Positions 1 through 8,923 of a DNA stretch of 64,000 nucleotides are shown one piece after another. Numbering within the stretch: the first letter of the stretch is position 1; each line of letters starts with the position of its first letter. A program made the position numbers and the translations under genes. A model generated the notes under the pieces. That model was given only the letters and a program-made list of their open reading frames with translations, was not told the DNA's origin and made no database searches. The DNA is from a virus, in the IMG/VR virus record IMGVR_UViG_3300003323_001324, positions 91,278 to 155,277 of that record. One strand, written 5' to 3'.

Positions 1-178
1 TCCTCCGGCCGACGCCCCCAGCGACGAGTCCCTCTCGGACGTCGAGTTCGCCGAGAAGCTCGAGCGCGAGAACACGAAGGCTGTCCTCGTTTCCATGGCG
101 GAGGCCGCCGGCCTCGACTCCACGGGGAACAAGGCCGAGCTCGCCGCCCGTCTCGTCGCCCACTACCGCTCCAAGTAA
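1..178 (+). CDS. C-terminal fragment with SAP/HeH-like domain (partial)
   Basis: Only the last 58 codons are present; the reading frame is open from base 2 to the TAA at 176-178. The final ~35 residues (starting TKAVLVSMAEAAGL, then STGNKAELAARL) follow the SAP/HeH pattern: a helix, a Gly-containing turn, an NKAEL stretch and a second helix. Such domains bind nucleic acid or serve as small helical docking units, and they often sit at the ends of phage structural or DNA-processing proteins. The residues before it are acidic and look like a linker. The main function lies outside the window and cannot be inferred. The next gene starts 33 bases downstream in the same direction. Confidence 0.6.
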   Translation, partial: PPADAPSDESLSDVEFAEKLERENTKAVLVSMAEAAGLDSTGNKAELAARLVAHYRSK

Positions 179-211
179 CGCCGCTTCGGCCTCCAATCCC
201 GGCCGGACGAC

Positions 212-1411
212 GTGAAGAACTTTCTGACAAACGCGACGAAGAAGCGCCTCATCGAGGAGCTCCGTCAGATCCTGTATGCGCACCCGCGCTACAGGGGCGA
301 CTCTCAGAACGTCCAGAACAAGTACGCCTTCGATCAGCGCCCCCAGCGCGGGATCATCGTCAATAACGCGTCGGCGGACCGTATCCGCCTCGCCGCCGAC
401 AACTATATGGGGAGGCTCTCCTCCTTCGTCATGCAGGCGATGGTCGGGGAGCAGCCGGGGACGACCGTCGAGTGGGTGATGGAGAACAAGTCGCTCCTGG
501 AGAAGTACTCTCCCGACCGCTCCGTGTTCCCGAGCCCGCCCGGCGTCTACGTCCTCGACATCAAGACTGTCCCGAACGACGCCAGGAACGTCCCCGGCAC
601 CTTCACCGTGGAGCCCATCCTCACGGTGTCGGACGAGATGCTCCTCATCTTCGGCCAGGACGCCCAGCTCTCCAGGCAGGGCATCTACCCCGGCGCCGTA
701 CGTCTCTGGGCGGACGGCCGCCGCCCCCTGGTTGACGGGGTCGACTTCGAGGTGGACTACGCGGAGGGCCTCATCACCTTCCTGAAGCCCGTCCCTCCCG
801 GCACGAACGTCTTCGCCGACTACAGGTACAAGCTCCCCGTGCAGGGTCCGTACTATTACCGGACGGACGCGGCGGACTACGACTCCATCCCCGGCGCCGT
901 CATCGCGTTCGGCGACCGGCACCAGGCCGGGGACAAGCTGGCCGTGGTGGTTGGCCAGACCCGCTCCGAGGTCGCCGACGTGCACGGCGGAAAGTTCGAG
1001 GTCACCTTCGAGCTCGTCGTCTTCACCAAGGACCCGGAGGACCGGGAGAAGATGTCGGACTACGTCGTGGCCTCCATCCTCGAGCGCCAGAACCAGCTCG
1101 GCTTCGACGGCCTCGAGCTCCTCGACGTCTCCCCGGGCGGGGAGTCGGAGGAGGTCTACGTCACCGAGATCGACGACTACTATTACGACGGCTCCGTGAG
1201 CGTGTCCATCCGCGTCGACTGGGAGATCTACACTCCTCTTCCGATCGAGATCTACCGGGCGGAGACGGTGTCCAAGGCCCGGGAGCGCGAGCAGGGCAAC
1301 CTCGCCGGGACGGCCCAGTCCGACCTCGTCCGGGCCGCCGCGAAGAAGTGGGAGCTCGCCGGCGTCGCCTCCATCAAGGGGCGCCGTCCGCAGTTCGAGC
1401 GCATGCGCTGA
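212..1411 (+). CDS. virion structural protein, neck / tail-terminator-like
   Basis: This 399-residue protein starts at GTG 212. The N-terminal ~90 residues are helical and charged. The middle (about 170-215) contains a beta module of the type V-x-L-W-A-D-G ... DYAEGLITF ... V-F-A-D-Y-R-Y that recurs in the sheath and other tail proteins here. The C-terminal half (about 225-350) alternates beta strands and helix and ends in a tyrosine-rich segment, YVTEIDDYYYDGSVSVSI, before a PLPIEI motif. This resembles tail-terminator or neck proteins, which cap the tail and join it to the head. Its place just upstream of the sheath fits that role. The family assignment is inference. A general virion protein is the alternative. 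Confidence 0.5.
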   Translation: MKNFLTNATKKRLIEELRQILYAHPRYRGDSQNVQNKYAFDQRPQRGIIVNNASADRIRLAADNYMGRLSSFVMQAMVGEQPGTTVEWVMENKSLLEKYSPDRSVFPSPPGVYVLDIKTVPNDARNVPGTFTVEPILTVSDEMLLIFGQDAQLSRQGIYPGAVRLWADGRRPLVDGVDFEVDYAEGLITFLKPVPPGTNVFADYRYKLPVQGPYYYRTDAADYDSIPGAVIAFGDRHQAGDKLAVVVGQTRSEVADVHGGKFEVTFELVVFTKDPEDREKMSDYVVASILERQNQLGFDGLELLDVSPGGESEEVYVTEIDDYYYDGSVSVSIRVDWEIYTPLPIEIYRAETVSKAREREQGNLAGTAQSDLVRAAAKKWELAGVASIKGRRPQFERMR

Positions 1412-1414
1412 CGG

Positions 1415-1420
1415 TATCGT
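1415..1420 (+). promoter_or_regulatory. TATCGT hexamer 5 nt before GTG 1426
   Basis: GGTATCGT lies five bases before the GTG start of the FmdB-like gene, and no Shine-Dalgarno is present. It belongs to the recurring TANNNT-N5-8-start family of this window and is read as a -10 element giving a leaderless or nearly leaderless transcript (inference). Confidence 0.4.
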
Positions 1421-1425
1421 CGGTC

Positions 1426-1863
1426 GTGCCCACGTACGAGTACTCTTGCGACGCCTGCGAGGCCACGTTCGAGGAGCTCCACCTCAGCCGCTCCGAGGCC
1501 GAGAAGCACTCCAAGGAGTATCCATGCCCGGGGTGCGGGGTCCCCGCGCCGCGCGTCCCCTCGGCCTCCAACTTCCAGTTCGCCGGTAAGGCCGGCAGCG
1601 ACCCCACTAGCGGCCGCTCCTCGTCCGGCTCTCACGACCTCGACTACCCCTCCTTGGACAAGGCCGTCGGGCGGTCCGCCAACCGCCGCTGGAAGGCGTA
1701 CGAGCCCCGCAAGGAGGCACGGGACGCCGTCCGCAAGGAGACGAAGTCCGTGGCCATCTCCGACACCCGCGACGGCGGGTTCGTCCCCACGGACCAGGCG
1801 ACCCTGAAGGCGCGCGAGGCGGGCCTCAAGATGTTCAAGAAGGCCCGCGAGTCCGGCGGCTAG
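1426..1863 (+). CDS. FmdB-family zinc-ribbon protein
   Basis: The 145-residue protein opens PTYEYSCDACEATFEE, the hallmark of the FmdB/CxxC_CxxC_SSSS family, followed by a second knuckle CPGCG at about residue 36. The two CxxC pairs should bind one zinc. GTG 1426 is chosen as start because the family begins at this point and a TATCGT hexamer lies five bases upstream. The rest is basic and Ser/Lys-rich without further motifs. Cellular FmdB proteins are regarded as small regulators; the role in a phage is unknown. Its stop codon overlaps that of the convergent gene in a single CTAG (1860-1863). Confidence 0.75.
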   Translation: MPTYEYSCDACEATFEELHLSRSEAEKHSKEYPCPGCGVPAPRVPSASNFQFAGKAGSDPTSGRSSSGSHDLDYPSLDKAVGRSANRRWKAYEPRKEARDAVRKETKSVAISDTRDGGFVPTDQATLKAREAGLKMFKKARESGG

Positions 1864-2279
1864 TCCTCCATGACCTCGTACACCTTGATGGCGTCGCACC
1901 CCCTCTGGTGATACTCGGCCTCCGTCCTGTACTCGTCGTAGACGACTCTCCCGCAGGCCGGGCACGTCTCGTGGCGGATCACCGTCCTGGCCTCCGTCGT
2001 CATCCTGCCCCCGGGCCCCGGGAACCTTGTCCCGTTCTCCGAGAAGGCGCGGATTGTTGTCTTCCTCCCCTTCCGGATGACGGACAGCCTGGACACCCTT
2101 AGGTCGTTGGACTCGACCTCGACCATCGTGTCCACGATGGCGTTTATCAGGGCCCTGTCCTTCTCCGCCGCCTCCTGGTAGCTCGCGAGCCCGTCGAAGA
2201 GCTCGAGGTTGGTCCTCAGGTCCAGGCTCTCGAACCTTCTCTCGGTCACGCGCGGCAGCGTCTTCAATAGGCTCTTCAT
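1860..2279 (-). CDS. hypothetical protein with C-terminal zinc knuckle
   Basis: This 139-residue antisense gene is convergent with the FmdB-like gene and divergent from the sheath gene. The N-terminal two thirds are helical and charged; the C-terminus has CPACG, then HQRGC about 20 residues later, a plausible CxxC...HxxxC zinc site. Nothing else is recognised. The small size, opposite strand and position in the gap before the sheath make it look like an accessory insertion rather than a tail part. Confidence 0.65.
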   Translation of the reverse strand: MKSLLKTLPRVTERRFESLDLRTNLELFDGLASYQEAAEKDRALINAIVDTMVEVESNDLRVSRLSVIRKGRKTTIRAFSENGTRFPGPGGRMTTEARTVIRHETCPACGRVVYDEYRTEAEYHQRGCDAIKVYEVMED

Positions 2280-2409
2280 TGCGACCGGTCACGTCAGGCG
2301 GCGCTTCTCGGATACGCCTTGGACCATACCAGACCGATACTGAGACTTTGTTCGCGAAACGCGTGAGAATACTGATATTTAGACTTCTGCTCGAGACACA
2401 GGAGCTGAG
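2280..2409 (+). promoter_or_regulatory. intergenic promoter region of the sheath gene
   Basis: This 130-base gap is much richer in A+T than its surroundings. TTGTTC (2348-2353) and TACTGA (2370-2375), 16 bases apart, form a plausible -35/-10 pair, with TATTTA (2376-2381) as an alternative -10. Two perfect palindromes, TTCGCGAA (2351-2358) and ACGCGT (2359-2364), lie inside the spacer and could be an operator. A Shine-Dalgarno AGGAG precedes the ATG at 2410. The same gap must also hold the promoter of the divergent gene ending at 2279. Confidence 0.4.
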
Positions 2410-5400
2410 ATGACCATCGGACCGTTCACGACCTACGCGCCGCCCGGAGTCTACACCCAGACCATCGTGGACCCCGTTGTGGGGCAGCTGCTCGGAGGCC
2501 TCCGGGTCCCGGTCATCATCGGCGTTGGACAGGAGACCCTGACCCAGACGGACGTGGAGATGATCCGCGGCTCCTCGAGCTTTGCGGACACGCCGATCTT
2601 CGGCGAGGACCCTACGGGCCGATGGGTCGTCGGCGGCACGGCGAACAACCCGATCCTCGGTCAGCAGGACGGGAGCCGCGCCTCGTTCCGCGTCAGGAAC
2701 TACCCGATCGTCACGGGCGAGGGTTCCGGCAAGACGAACTACGACGTCTCGAAGGTCTCGGTCTCGGTCAACGGTCAGCAGACGGTGGTCGCGCAGTGCG
2801 ACGGCCTGAACGGCATCATCTCCCTGCTCGTCCCTCCCGGCCCGAACGACGTTGTCTCGGTCAACTACTTCTTCCACCGCAAGGACACCCGCATCACCGA
2901 CAACGTGTCGGCGCAGGTGACCTCCGGCCCCGCGGTCCTCGTCACGCCGAAGGCGGAGACCTACGAGATCCAGGCTGACGTCAACGACCTCCTCGAGGTC
3001 TACGTCAACGACTCGACCTCCGTCTCGACCGTCAAGCTCACGCCCGGCACCCGCTCGGCTTCCGACATCGCCAGCGACATCAACGCCGCGGCGATCTCCG
3101 GCCTGACCTCCTCGGTCCACCTCGACGCGGAGGGCCTCGCCCACGCGCAGCTCGTTGCCCTCGGCAACGTCCGCATCGGCTCCGGCGCCGCCAACGGCAT
3201 CCTGGGCTTCAACCCCGGCGACTACACCGGCCGCAACAGGACCTTCCGCGTCTTCAACGGCCCGATCGTCGACGGCTCGGACGGCGGCATCACCACCACC
3301 GACACGACCAAGGTCGTCGTCATGGTGAACGGCCTGCAGGTCGTCCCGTCCTCGGTCGACGGCGCCAACAGCGACGTCACCCTTCCGTTCGCCCCGAACG
3401 ACGGCTCCATCGTCACGGTCCAGTACTGGTTCAACACCTGGCAGGACACGTTCGACTACCTGCCGAACTCGAACGTCGTGTTCGTCGGCAACGTGGGCAT
3501 CGCCCCCGGCCGCCGCGACTACCTCAACGGCCCCGACTTCGTCATCGTCAACGACGGCGACCAGTCCAAGATCGTGTGGGGCACCTCGTGGCAGGTCGTG
3601 GCCGGCGACACCACCGGCTCCACCCCGTTCGACTCCACCCAGGTCGTCGGCATGCTGGTGGACAACCGGATCTTCGGCGTCCCCGTCTCCCGCTACACCG
3701 ACCCGACCACGAACACGGTCTCGACGACCCGCTTCGTCCTCCCGCTCCAGGCCACGACCGGCAACGGCCGCGATACGCCCCTCGGCACCAGCCTGTACCA
3801 GACGATCACGAACGGCCGCATCGACCTCCCGACGAACCGCCCGGACCTCGTCACCGTGTACGTCGGCAAGAGCTTCCGCGACGCGTACGCCCGCCCGCCG
3901 GTCACCGTGCTCGAGGTCGACTCGGCGACGAACATCATCACCCTGAAGGACCCGGTCCCCGCGGACCTGGCCGCCTTCGCGACCTTCTGGTACAGCACGC
4001 TCCAGGAGGACACCTACACCCTCGAGGTCGCGACCCCCGGCCCGAGCGGCGTCGGCAAGTACACCATCCGCTCGCAGGCGCAGAACAACGCGCTCTTGTA
4101 CGGCATCAAGTTCGGCACCAAGACCGCCCTCCCGCAGAGCGTCCAGTGGCCGAGCGGCGTGCAGAACGTGCCGGACGCGATCCACTACGGCGGCCACCCC
4201 GTCGCCGAGACGGTCACCGTCCAGTTCCTGACCTCGCTCCTGCCCGCCTCCCACGCGTCGTTCTCGAACGCCGAGTCAGACCCGTACGACATCTACACCT
4301 ACACCCGCGTCTTCGGCGGGATCGTGGTCGACGGCAACGCCCCGGTCTCGGTGGACCTCTCTACGGCCTTCAAGGCGCAGCTGCTCAGCCAGCCCGTCAC
4401 GACCCCGTTCGCGGCCCTCCCGTCCACCGCCCGCCTGGTCCTCCAGATCGACGGCGTGACCATCACCGTGAACCTGAGCGGCCTGACCTCGGTCTCGGCC
4501 GTCGTCTCGGCGATCAATTCGGCCGTCGACGCCGACGCCCAGGCCCACGCCGACGGGAGCTCCACGTTCGCCACCACGGCCCCGAACAACCTGGCCTCTT
4601 CCGTCACCTACGGGACGGAGGAGCTCCTCAAGGTCGTCGGCAGGAACGTCAAGTCGGCCACGAACGGCCTGCTCTCCAACGTGAAGGTCCTGTCGCCGAC
4701 CGCGGCAGGCCAGACCAACGGCGCGGCGGCCCTCGGCCTCTCGCCGAACCTGGAGAGCCTCGGCTCCTACAACGCCCTGAACGAGCCGGCCCAGCTCGTC
4801 GGCACCAAGACCGGCGCGTACAACATCTCGGCCGGCATCAACGACCTCTTCCTGTTCGGCATCGACGGCCAGAGCTACTCCGCGCAGCTCCCCGCCGGCA
4901 CCGCCGTCCCGGTTCAGGCCGTCGTCGACTACATCAACGCCGGCTACGCCGCCACGGCCCCCGCGGCCGACAAGGCGACCATCCTGGCCGCGGCGGTGAC
5001 CCTCGGCAACGAGATCAAGTCGGACTACAACAACCACCGCACCGCGGTCGGCGTCCACGTCTCGGACGACTCGACGAACATCGTGACGGCGACGAACGCG
5101 ACCGACCTCGCGACGCTGCTCACCCTGTGCGCCGACATCCGCTCGAAGTACCACGCCCACATCGCGAGCACCGTGTTCCACCTCGCGGCGGACACGGAGC
5201 ACACGATCTCCGAGCCCGCCCCGACGGACCTCGCCTCCGCCGTGCGCTTCCTGTACGCGGCCAAGACCGCCTACAACGCGCACATCGCGGACACGACCTA
5301 CCACCAGATCGCGGACGGCTCGAACGCCACCTCGGCCTCGAACGCCCAGGTCGCGGCGCGCGTCGGCCAGGGCGCCCAGGCCGGCCTCGTCGTCCTGGAC

Positions 5401-7077
5401 TCCAGGGTCAACACGGTCTCCTCGGTGGTCACGGCCTCGGCCCTCGGCACCGCGAACACCGTCCTGGGCTTCACGCCCGGCGCCACCTCTCTCCGCCGGC
5501 AGCCCACCGCGTCCCTCATCGCCGCCGCCCTCAACGCCAGCTCGGGCTTCGCGGCCCTCGCCGCCGCGTGGGGCATCCTGGCCCCGGGACTCGGGAACTT
5601 CCTGCGGATCGACTCCCTCACCGCGGGCTCGACCTCGACCATCACGTTCACGAACGTCGGCAACACGACCTTCGTGCCCGACACCGGCATCGGGATCGTC
5701 CCGGGCACGAGCGGCGACTCCGGCGAGGCGGCCCAGTCTGGCTTCCGGGTCTCGAGCTCGGCCCCGGGAGGGTCCTCCGGCACCGGCATCCCCGGCCAGA
5801 CCTACACGGACGCCGTCACCGGCCTGCGCTTCACTGTGCTGCCGCCGACCGCCGGCGACTACGCGGACGGCGGATCGTTCACCCTGATCGTCGACTCGAC
5901 GATCACGGCGGACGCCTCCATCCCGGTCCGCTGCATCCCTGGCCTGGAGATGACGGTCTACAACACCCTCGGCACCGCCGTGGAGACGACCGCCCTCCTG
6001 ACGACCTACGGCAGGAGCGGCAATGAGCCGGCCGTGGGCGACATCTACTACATCAGCTACCAATACGCCAAGACGAGCCTGGCCACCAAGCTCTTCCGCG
6101 ACAAGAAGGCGATCCGCGCCAACTTCGGCCCGCCGACCCCCGACTTCCCGCTGTCGCTGGCCGCCTCGGTGTCCCTCGACAACGGCGCGGTCCTCATTGG
6201 CCTGAAGCAGGTCCTGAAGGCCCCTGGCACGTCCCAGGCCTCGACGGCCTCCTTCAAGGCCGCCATCGACGAGCAGCGCAGCCCCATCGAGGGCTCCGTG
6301 AAGCCGGACGTCATCACCCCGCTCGGCACCGATCCGGAGATCTTCGGCTACCTGAACCAGCACTGCGTGTTCATGTCGTCCCCGCGCCAGGAGGGCGAGC
6401 GCATTGGCGTCGTCGGCCCGGCCGCCGGCACGAACCCGCTGGGCGTGACCTCCATCGCCCAGGGGCTCGCCTCCGAGCTCATGGTGGTGTCCTACCCCGA
6501 CTCGTACGTCCTGTCGGTCCAGGACGCGAACGGCAACACGTTCGACCAGCTGGTGGACGCGACCTACATGGCCGCGGCCCTGGCCGGCTCGTCCTGCAAC
6601 CCGTCCGTGGACGTCGCCACGCCCTGGACCCGCCGCCAGGTCTTCAACTTCAAGAAGCTCGGCCGCGTCCTCGACCCGACCGAGGCGAACCAGGTCGCCG
6701 TCTCCGGCGTCACGGTCATCGAGCAGGTCGACGCCGGGATGCGCGTCCGCCACGGCCTGACGACGAACGTGAGCAACGTGATCACGAGGACCCCCTCGGT
6801 CACGCTGACCATCCAGTACGTCCAGCAGTCCATCCGCCGCGTCCTCGACCCGTACATCGGCCAGAAGTTCACGGGCTCGCTGATCAAGACCGTGGAGAAC
6901 GCCCTCGTCGGCCTCTTCTCGACGCTCATCGACCAGCAGATCGTGACCAAGGTCGCCGGCATCGCGGTCTCGGTGGACGAGGACGACCCGACGATCATGC
7001 GCACCGAGGCGATCTACGTCCCGGTGTTCCCCCTCGAGTACATCACCTCGACGCTCCAGGTCCGCATCAGGATCTGA
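2410..7077 (+). CDS. contractile tail sheath protein, giant multidomain form
   Basis: At 1,555 residues this is about three times the usual sheath length. The N-terminus (APPGVYTQTIVDP) and the C-terminal ~200 residues carry the sheath signature: a PxxY...RRQVFNFKKLGRVLD segment, VSGVTVIEQVDAGMRVRHG, the IRRVLDPYIGQKF helix and a closing EYITSTLQVRIRI strand. The middle is a string of inserted modules: two VNG-type beta modules (about 96-164 and 277-354), segments resembling the flagellar-hook IN motif (about 177-277, 671-720 and 803-847), and a run of paired-histidine helical units (about 860-977). These would decorate the tail exterior. The gene has an AGGAG Shine-Dalgarno and is followed by a hairpin. 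Sheath identity is firm; the module roles are inferred. Confidence 0.93.
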   Translation: MTIGPFTTYAPPGVYTQTIVDPVVGQLLGGLRVPVIIGVGQETLTQTDVEMIRGSSSFADTPIFGEDPTGRWVVGGTANNPILGQQDGSRASFRVRNYPIVTGEGSGKTNYDVSKVSVSVNGQQTVVAQCDGLNGIISLLVPPGPNDVVSVNYFFHRKDTRITDNVSAQVTSGPAVLVTPKAETYEIQADVNDLLEVYVNDSTSVSTVKLTPGTRSASDIASDINAAAISGLTSSVHLDAEGLAHAQLVALGNVRIGSGAANGILGFNPGDYTGRNRTFRVFNGPIVDGSDGGITTTDTTKVVVMVNGLQVVPSSVDGANSDVTLPFAPNDGSIVTVQYWFNTWQDTFDYLPNSNVVFVGNVGIAPGRRDYLNGPDFVIVNDGDQSKIVWGTSWQVVAGDTTGSTPFDSTQVVGMLVDNRIFGVPVSRYTDPTTNTVSTTRFVLPLQATTGNGRDTPLGTSLYQTITNGRIDLPTNRPDLVTVYVGKSFRDAYARPPVTVLEVDSATNIITLKDPVPADLAAFATFWYSTLQEDTYTLEVATPGPSGVGKYTIRSQAQNNALLYGIKFGTKTALPQSVQWPSGVQNVPDAIHYGGHPVAETVTVQFLTSLLPASHASFSNAESDPYDIYTYTRVFGGIVVDGNAPVSVDLSTAFKAQLLSQPVTTPFAALPSTARLVLQIDGVTITVNLSGLTSVSAVVSAINSAVDADAQAHADGSSTFATTAPNNLASSVTYGTEELLKVVGRNVKSATNGLLSNVKVLSPTAAGQTNGAAALGLSPNLESLGSYNALNEPAQLVGTKTGAYNISAGINDLFLFGIDGQSYSAQLPAGTAVPVQAVVDYINAGYAATAPAADKATILAAAVTLGNEIKSDYNNHRTAVGVHVSDDSTNIVTATNATDLATLLTLCADIRSKYHAHIASTVFHLAADTEHTISEPAPTDLASAVRFLYAAKTAYNAHIADTTYHQIADGSNATSASNAQVAARVGQGAQAGLVVLDSRVNTVSSVVTASALGTANTVLGFTPGATSLRRQPTASLIAAALNASSGFAALAAAWGILAPGLGNFLRIDSLTAGSTSTITFTNVGNTTFVPDTGIGIVPGTSGDSGEAAQSGFRVSSSAPGGSSGTGIPGQTYTDAVTGLRFTVLPPTAGDYADGGSFTLIVDSTITADASIPVRCIPGLEMTVYNTLGTAVETTALLTTYGRSGNEPAVGDIYYISYQYAKTSLATKLFRDKKAIRANFGPPTPDFPLSLAASVSLDNGAVLIGLKQVLKAPGTSQASTASFKAAIDEQRSPIEGSVKPDVITPLGTDPEIFGYLNQHCVFMSSPRQEGERIGVVGPAAGTNPLGVTSIAQGLASELMVVSYPDSYVLSVQDANGNTFDQLVDATYMAAALAGSSCNPSVDVATPWTRRQVFNFKKLGRVLDPTEANQVAVSGVTVIEQVDAGMRVRHGLTTNVSNVITRTPSVTLTIQYVQQSIRRVLDPYIGQKFTGSLIKTVENALVGLFSTLIDQQIVTKVAGIAVSVDEDDPTIMRTEAIYVPVFPLEYITSTLQVRIRI

Positions 7078-7083
7078 GGCGCG

Positions 7084-7103
7084 GCGCGGGCTTCGGCCCG
7101 CGC
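7084..7103 (+). terminator. hairpin with TTCG loop after the sheath gene
   Basis: GCGCGGGC (7084-7091) and GCCCGCGC (7096-7103) pair perfectly around a TTCG tetraloop, seven bases after the sheath stop. There is no T-tract, so it may act as a weak terminator or as a 3' end stabiliser for an abundant mRNA. It also lies just beyond the 3' end of the convergent small gene. Confidence 0.65.
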
Positions 7104-7132
7104 TCCACGGGACGGCCCGGGGGCGGCGACGC

Positions 7133-7315
7133 TCACCGGGCCGAGCTCTGTCGGCGCAGGAAGTCCGACGCCGCGGCCAGCGCCGTCAGCGCGGCCCCGA
7201 CCGCGAGCCATCCCGTCAGGTGCCTCTCCAAGGCCCCGGTGACGGCGTTGAAGGCCCCACTCCCTCCCCAGTATCCGACCGTCATTGCCGCCGTGTTCCG
7301 CCAGGCGCCTTGCAT
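7133..7315 (-). CDS. small membrane protein
   Basis: The 60-residue product has one strong hydrophobic segment (LTGWLAVGAALTALAAA, about residues 34-50) followed by a basic tail (FLRRQSSAR), so it probably spans the membrane once. ATG 7315 is preferred over an upstream in-frame start at 7396 because TACCGT lies eight bases before it, matching the start motif of the window, and because the longer form would run into the collagen gene start. A holin, antiholin or superinfection role is possible but there is no direct evidence. Confidence 0.5.
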   Translation of the reverse strand: MQGAWRNTAAMTVGYWGGSGAFNAVTGALERHLTGWLAVGAALTALAAASDFLRRQSSAR

Positions 7316-7323
7316 CCTTCCTG

Positions 7324-7329
7324 ACGGTA
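7324..7329 (-). promoter_or_regulatory. TACCGT hexamer 8 nt before ATG 7315
   Basis: On the minus strand GGTACCGT precedes the start of the small membrane-protein gene by eight bases. An AGGAAGG run abuts the ATG, too close for normal Shine-Dalgarno use. Read as a -10 element (inference). Confidence 0.4.
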
Positions 7330-7376
7330 CCAACCCGGTCGTATAGACGAGGCCTCTAATCCCGTCTTCGGTGACC

Positions 7377-8420
7377 ATGTCGGACATCGAGGTCAAGATC
7401 TATAACGATGCCGGCGCTGCCACGGGCCTCCCCGGCGTCCTCATCGTCCCCGGCCCCACCGGCCCGCGCGGTCATACGGGCTCTGTCGGGCCTCAGGGCC
7501 CGACCGGCCTTCAGGGCCCGACCGGCGCGGACGGCCTCGTCGGCCTCACCGGGGCCCTCGGCCCTCAGGGGCCCACCGGCCCGCGCGGCGCCACCGGCGT
7601 CGGCGCCCAGGGGCCCCAGGGATCGCCCGGCGTCACCGGGCCTCAGGGTCAGCAGGGCGCCACGGGCCCCTTCGGCGGGCCTCAGGGCTCCCCCGGCGTG
7701 ACCGGCCCCCAGGGCCCGACCGGCCCCTTCGGCGGGCCCACCGGCCCCCAGGGCCTCCAGGGCTCCCCCGGCGTGACCGGCCCCCAGGGCCCGACCGGCC
7801 CCGGCTTCACCGGCCCGACCGGCCCTCGCGGCAGCACGGGAGCCCAGGGCGCCACCGGCGTGGGCGCCACCGGACCCCAGGGCGCCACCGGACAGGTAGG
7901 CCCGACCGGACAGGTCGGCCCCCAGGGCCCCACCGGCCCCTCCGGCGGCCCCGTCGGCCCCACGGGCGCCCCGGGCCCCACCGGCCCGGCCGGCGTCGGC
8001 TACCAGGGCCCGGAACACATCGCCTCCCCCGGCGGCCTCACGCAGACCATCGACTGGTCCCTCGGCCCGAACCAGGCCGTCGCCGTCGGGACGAACGTCA
8101 CGTTCCACTTCCTGCCCCCGGCCGGCGCCGGCCCCCTCGTCCTCCGCCAGTACTTCACGAGGACCGTCTATAGCGGCCCCGTGTGGCCCGCGGGGGCGAC
8201 CGGCGTGCAGCCGATCCAGAACATCGGGGTGTGGGCGGACGGCCTGAAGAACTCGTTCCTCGAGAACGCGGGCGGCGCCCCCATCGGCTACACTGGCGGC
8301 TTCAACATCGACGAGCTCTACTACGACGGGGTCCGGTACTGGATGCGCGACGCCATCGTTCGCTACGTCCCGACCGCCGCCTCCCCGGCCTACGCGACAG
8401 CGACCGGCGGCATCCCCTGA
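7377..8420 (+). CDS. collagen-like fibre protein 1
   Basis: The 347-residue protein has a short N-terminal anchor ([20 protein letters not shown]), a Gly-X-Y collagen-like stretch at about 26-206 rich in GPTGPQG and GSPGVTG triplets, and a C-terminal domain of ~140 residues rich in aromatic residues and glycine. Gly-X-Y stretches in phages trimerise into thin rods, so this is probably a tail or head fibre with a C-terminal trimerisation or receptor-binding head. ATG 7377 is used instead of the in-frame GTG two codons upstream. The collagen part contains a duplicated DNA block. It differs from the other two collagen-like proteins of the window in both end domains. Confidence 0.8.
   Translation: MSDIEVKIYNDAGAATGLPGVLIVPGPTGPRGHTGSVGPQGPTGLQGPTGADGLVGLTGALGPQGPTGPRGATGVGAQGPQGSPGVTGPQGQQGATGPFGGPQGSPGVTGPQGPTGPFGGPTGPQGLQGSPGVTGPQGPTGPGFTGPTGPRGSTGAQGATGVGATGPQGATGQVGPTGQVGPQGPTGPSGGPVGPTGAPGPTGPAGVGYQGPEHIASPGGLTQTIDWSLGPNQAVAVGTNVTFHFLPPAGAGPLVLRQYFTRTVYSGPVWPAGATGVQPIQNIGVWADGLKNSFLENAGGAPIGYTGGFNIDELYYDGVRYWMRDAIVRYVPTAASPAYATATGGIP
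7686..7802 (+). repeat. duplicated 42-bp block inside collagen gene 1
   Basis: An identical 42-base block occurs at 7686-7727 and 7761-7802, a 75-base offset (25 codons), so expansion or contraction by slippage would keep the frame and change the length of the collagen rod. Confidence 0.75.
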
Positions 8421-8537
8421 TCGTCCTCTCCGGGATGACCCTCCGGGCCGCCGACTTCTGATCGTCCGTAGATCCCGGATCTCCTCCTCTATCTTCCTCC
8501 TCGGGGCTGGCCTGTGCCGCCCCTAGGAGAAACTAAG

Positions 8538-8888
8538 ATGGAGATGAAGAAGATCATTGCGGAAGTCGTGCGTGAGGCTCTCCCGGAGGTCGTCCGGGAT
8601 CTGGTAAGGCAGGAGCTCGGTCTCGGGGCAGCGCCTCGTGGCCGTAAGCCTTCCATGCCCGTCACGCGCCGCAAGCGTCGCCCCTCCGCCGCAGCCGACG
8701 CCGGGGTGAGCGTCGGGCAGCGCTGGTCCGCCAAGCCCTACACGGGGCAGGCCGGGCGCGTCATCGAGATCGCCGAGCTCGGCAAGGACAAGGCCGTCCC
8801 TACCGTGGTGAAGGGGATAGGGACCCGGAGTGTGGCGAAGCCCATCAGCTACAGCATGCTCGTGAAGTGCTACGACCTCGTGAAGTGA
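8538..8888 (+). CDS. small protein with SH3-like C-terminal domain
   Basis: The 116-residue protein starts at ATG 8538 behind a strong Shine-Dalgarno (TAGGAG, nine bases upstream). Residues 1-30 form an amphipathic helix, about 35-55 are a basic linker (RGRKPSMPVTRRKRR), and 62-116 resemble a small SH3-like beta barrel (VGQRWSAK...GRVIEIAEL...Y.L) seen in many small phage and actinobacterial proteins. The basic linker suggests nucleic-acid contact, but this is not shown. The stop lies directly before a strong hairpin. Confidence 0.6.
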   Translation: MEMKKIIAEVVREALPEVVRDLVRQELGLGAAPRGRKPSMPVTRRKRRPSAAADAGVSVGQRWSAKPYTGQAGRVIEIAELGKDKAVPTVVKGIGTRSVAKPISYSMLVKCYDLVK

Positions 8889-8894
8889 CGGCCT

Positions 8895-8923
8895 GAGGGA
8901 GTGCCGCCTAGCGGCACTCCCTC
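8895..8923. terminator. bidirectional hairpin between convergent genes
   Basis: GAGGGAGTGCCGC (8895-8907) and GCGGCACTCCCTC (8911-8923) pair over 13 bases with a CTA loop. It lies seven bases after the + strand stop (8888). The loop itself is the TAG stop codon (8908-8910) of the minus-strand lipoprotein gene, so one arm is coding. It can act on both convergent units. Confidence 0.75.

Noticed and set aside
8421-8537. Possible riboswitch or small RNA in the 117-base gap before 8538
   Set aside because: Only short imperfect inverted repeats were seen. The gap holds a good Shine-Dalgarno and nothing else that can be supported.
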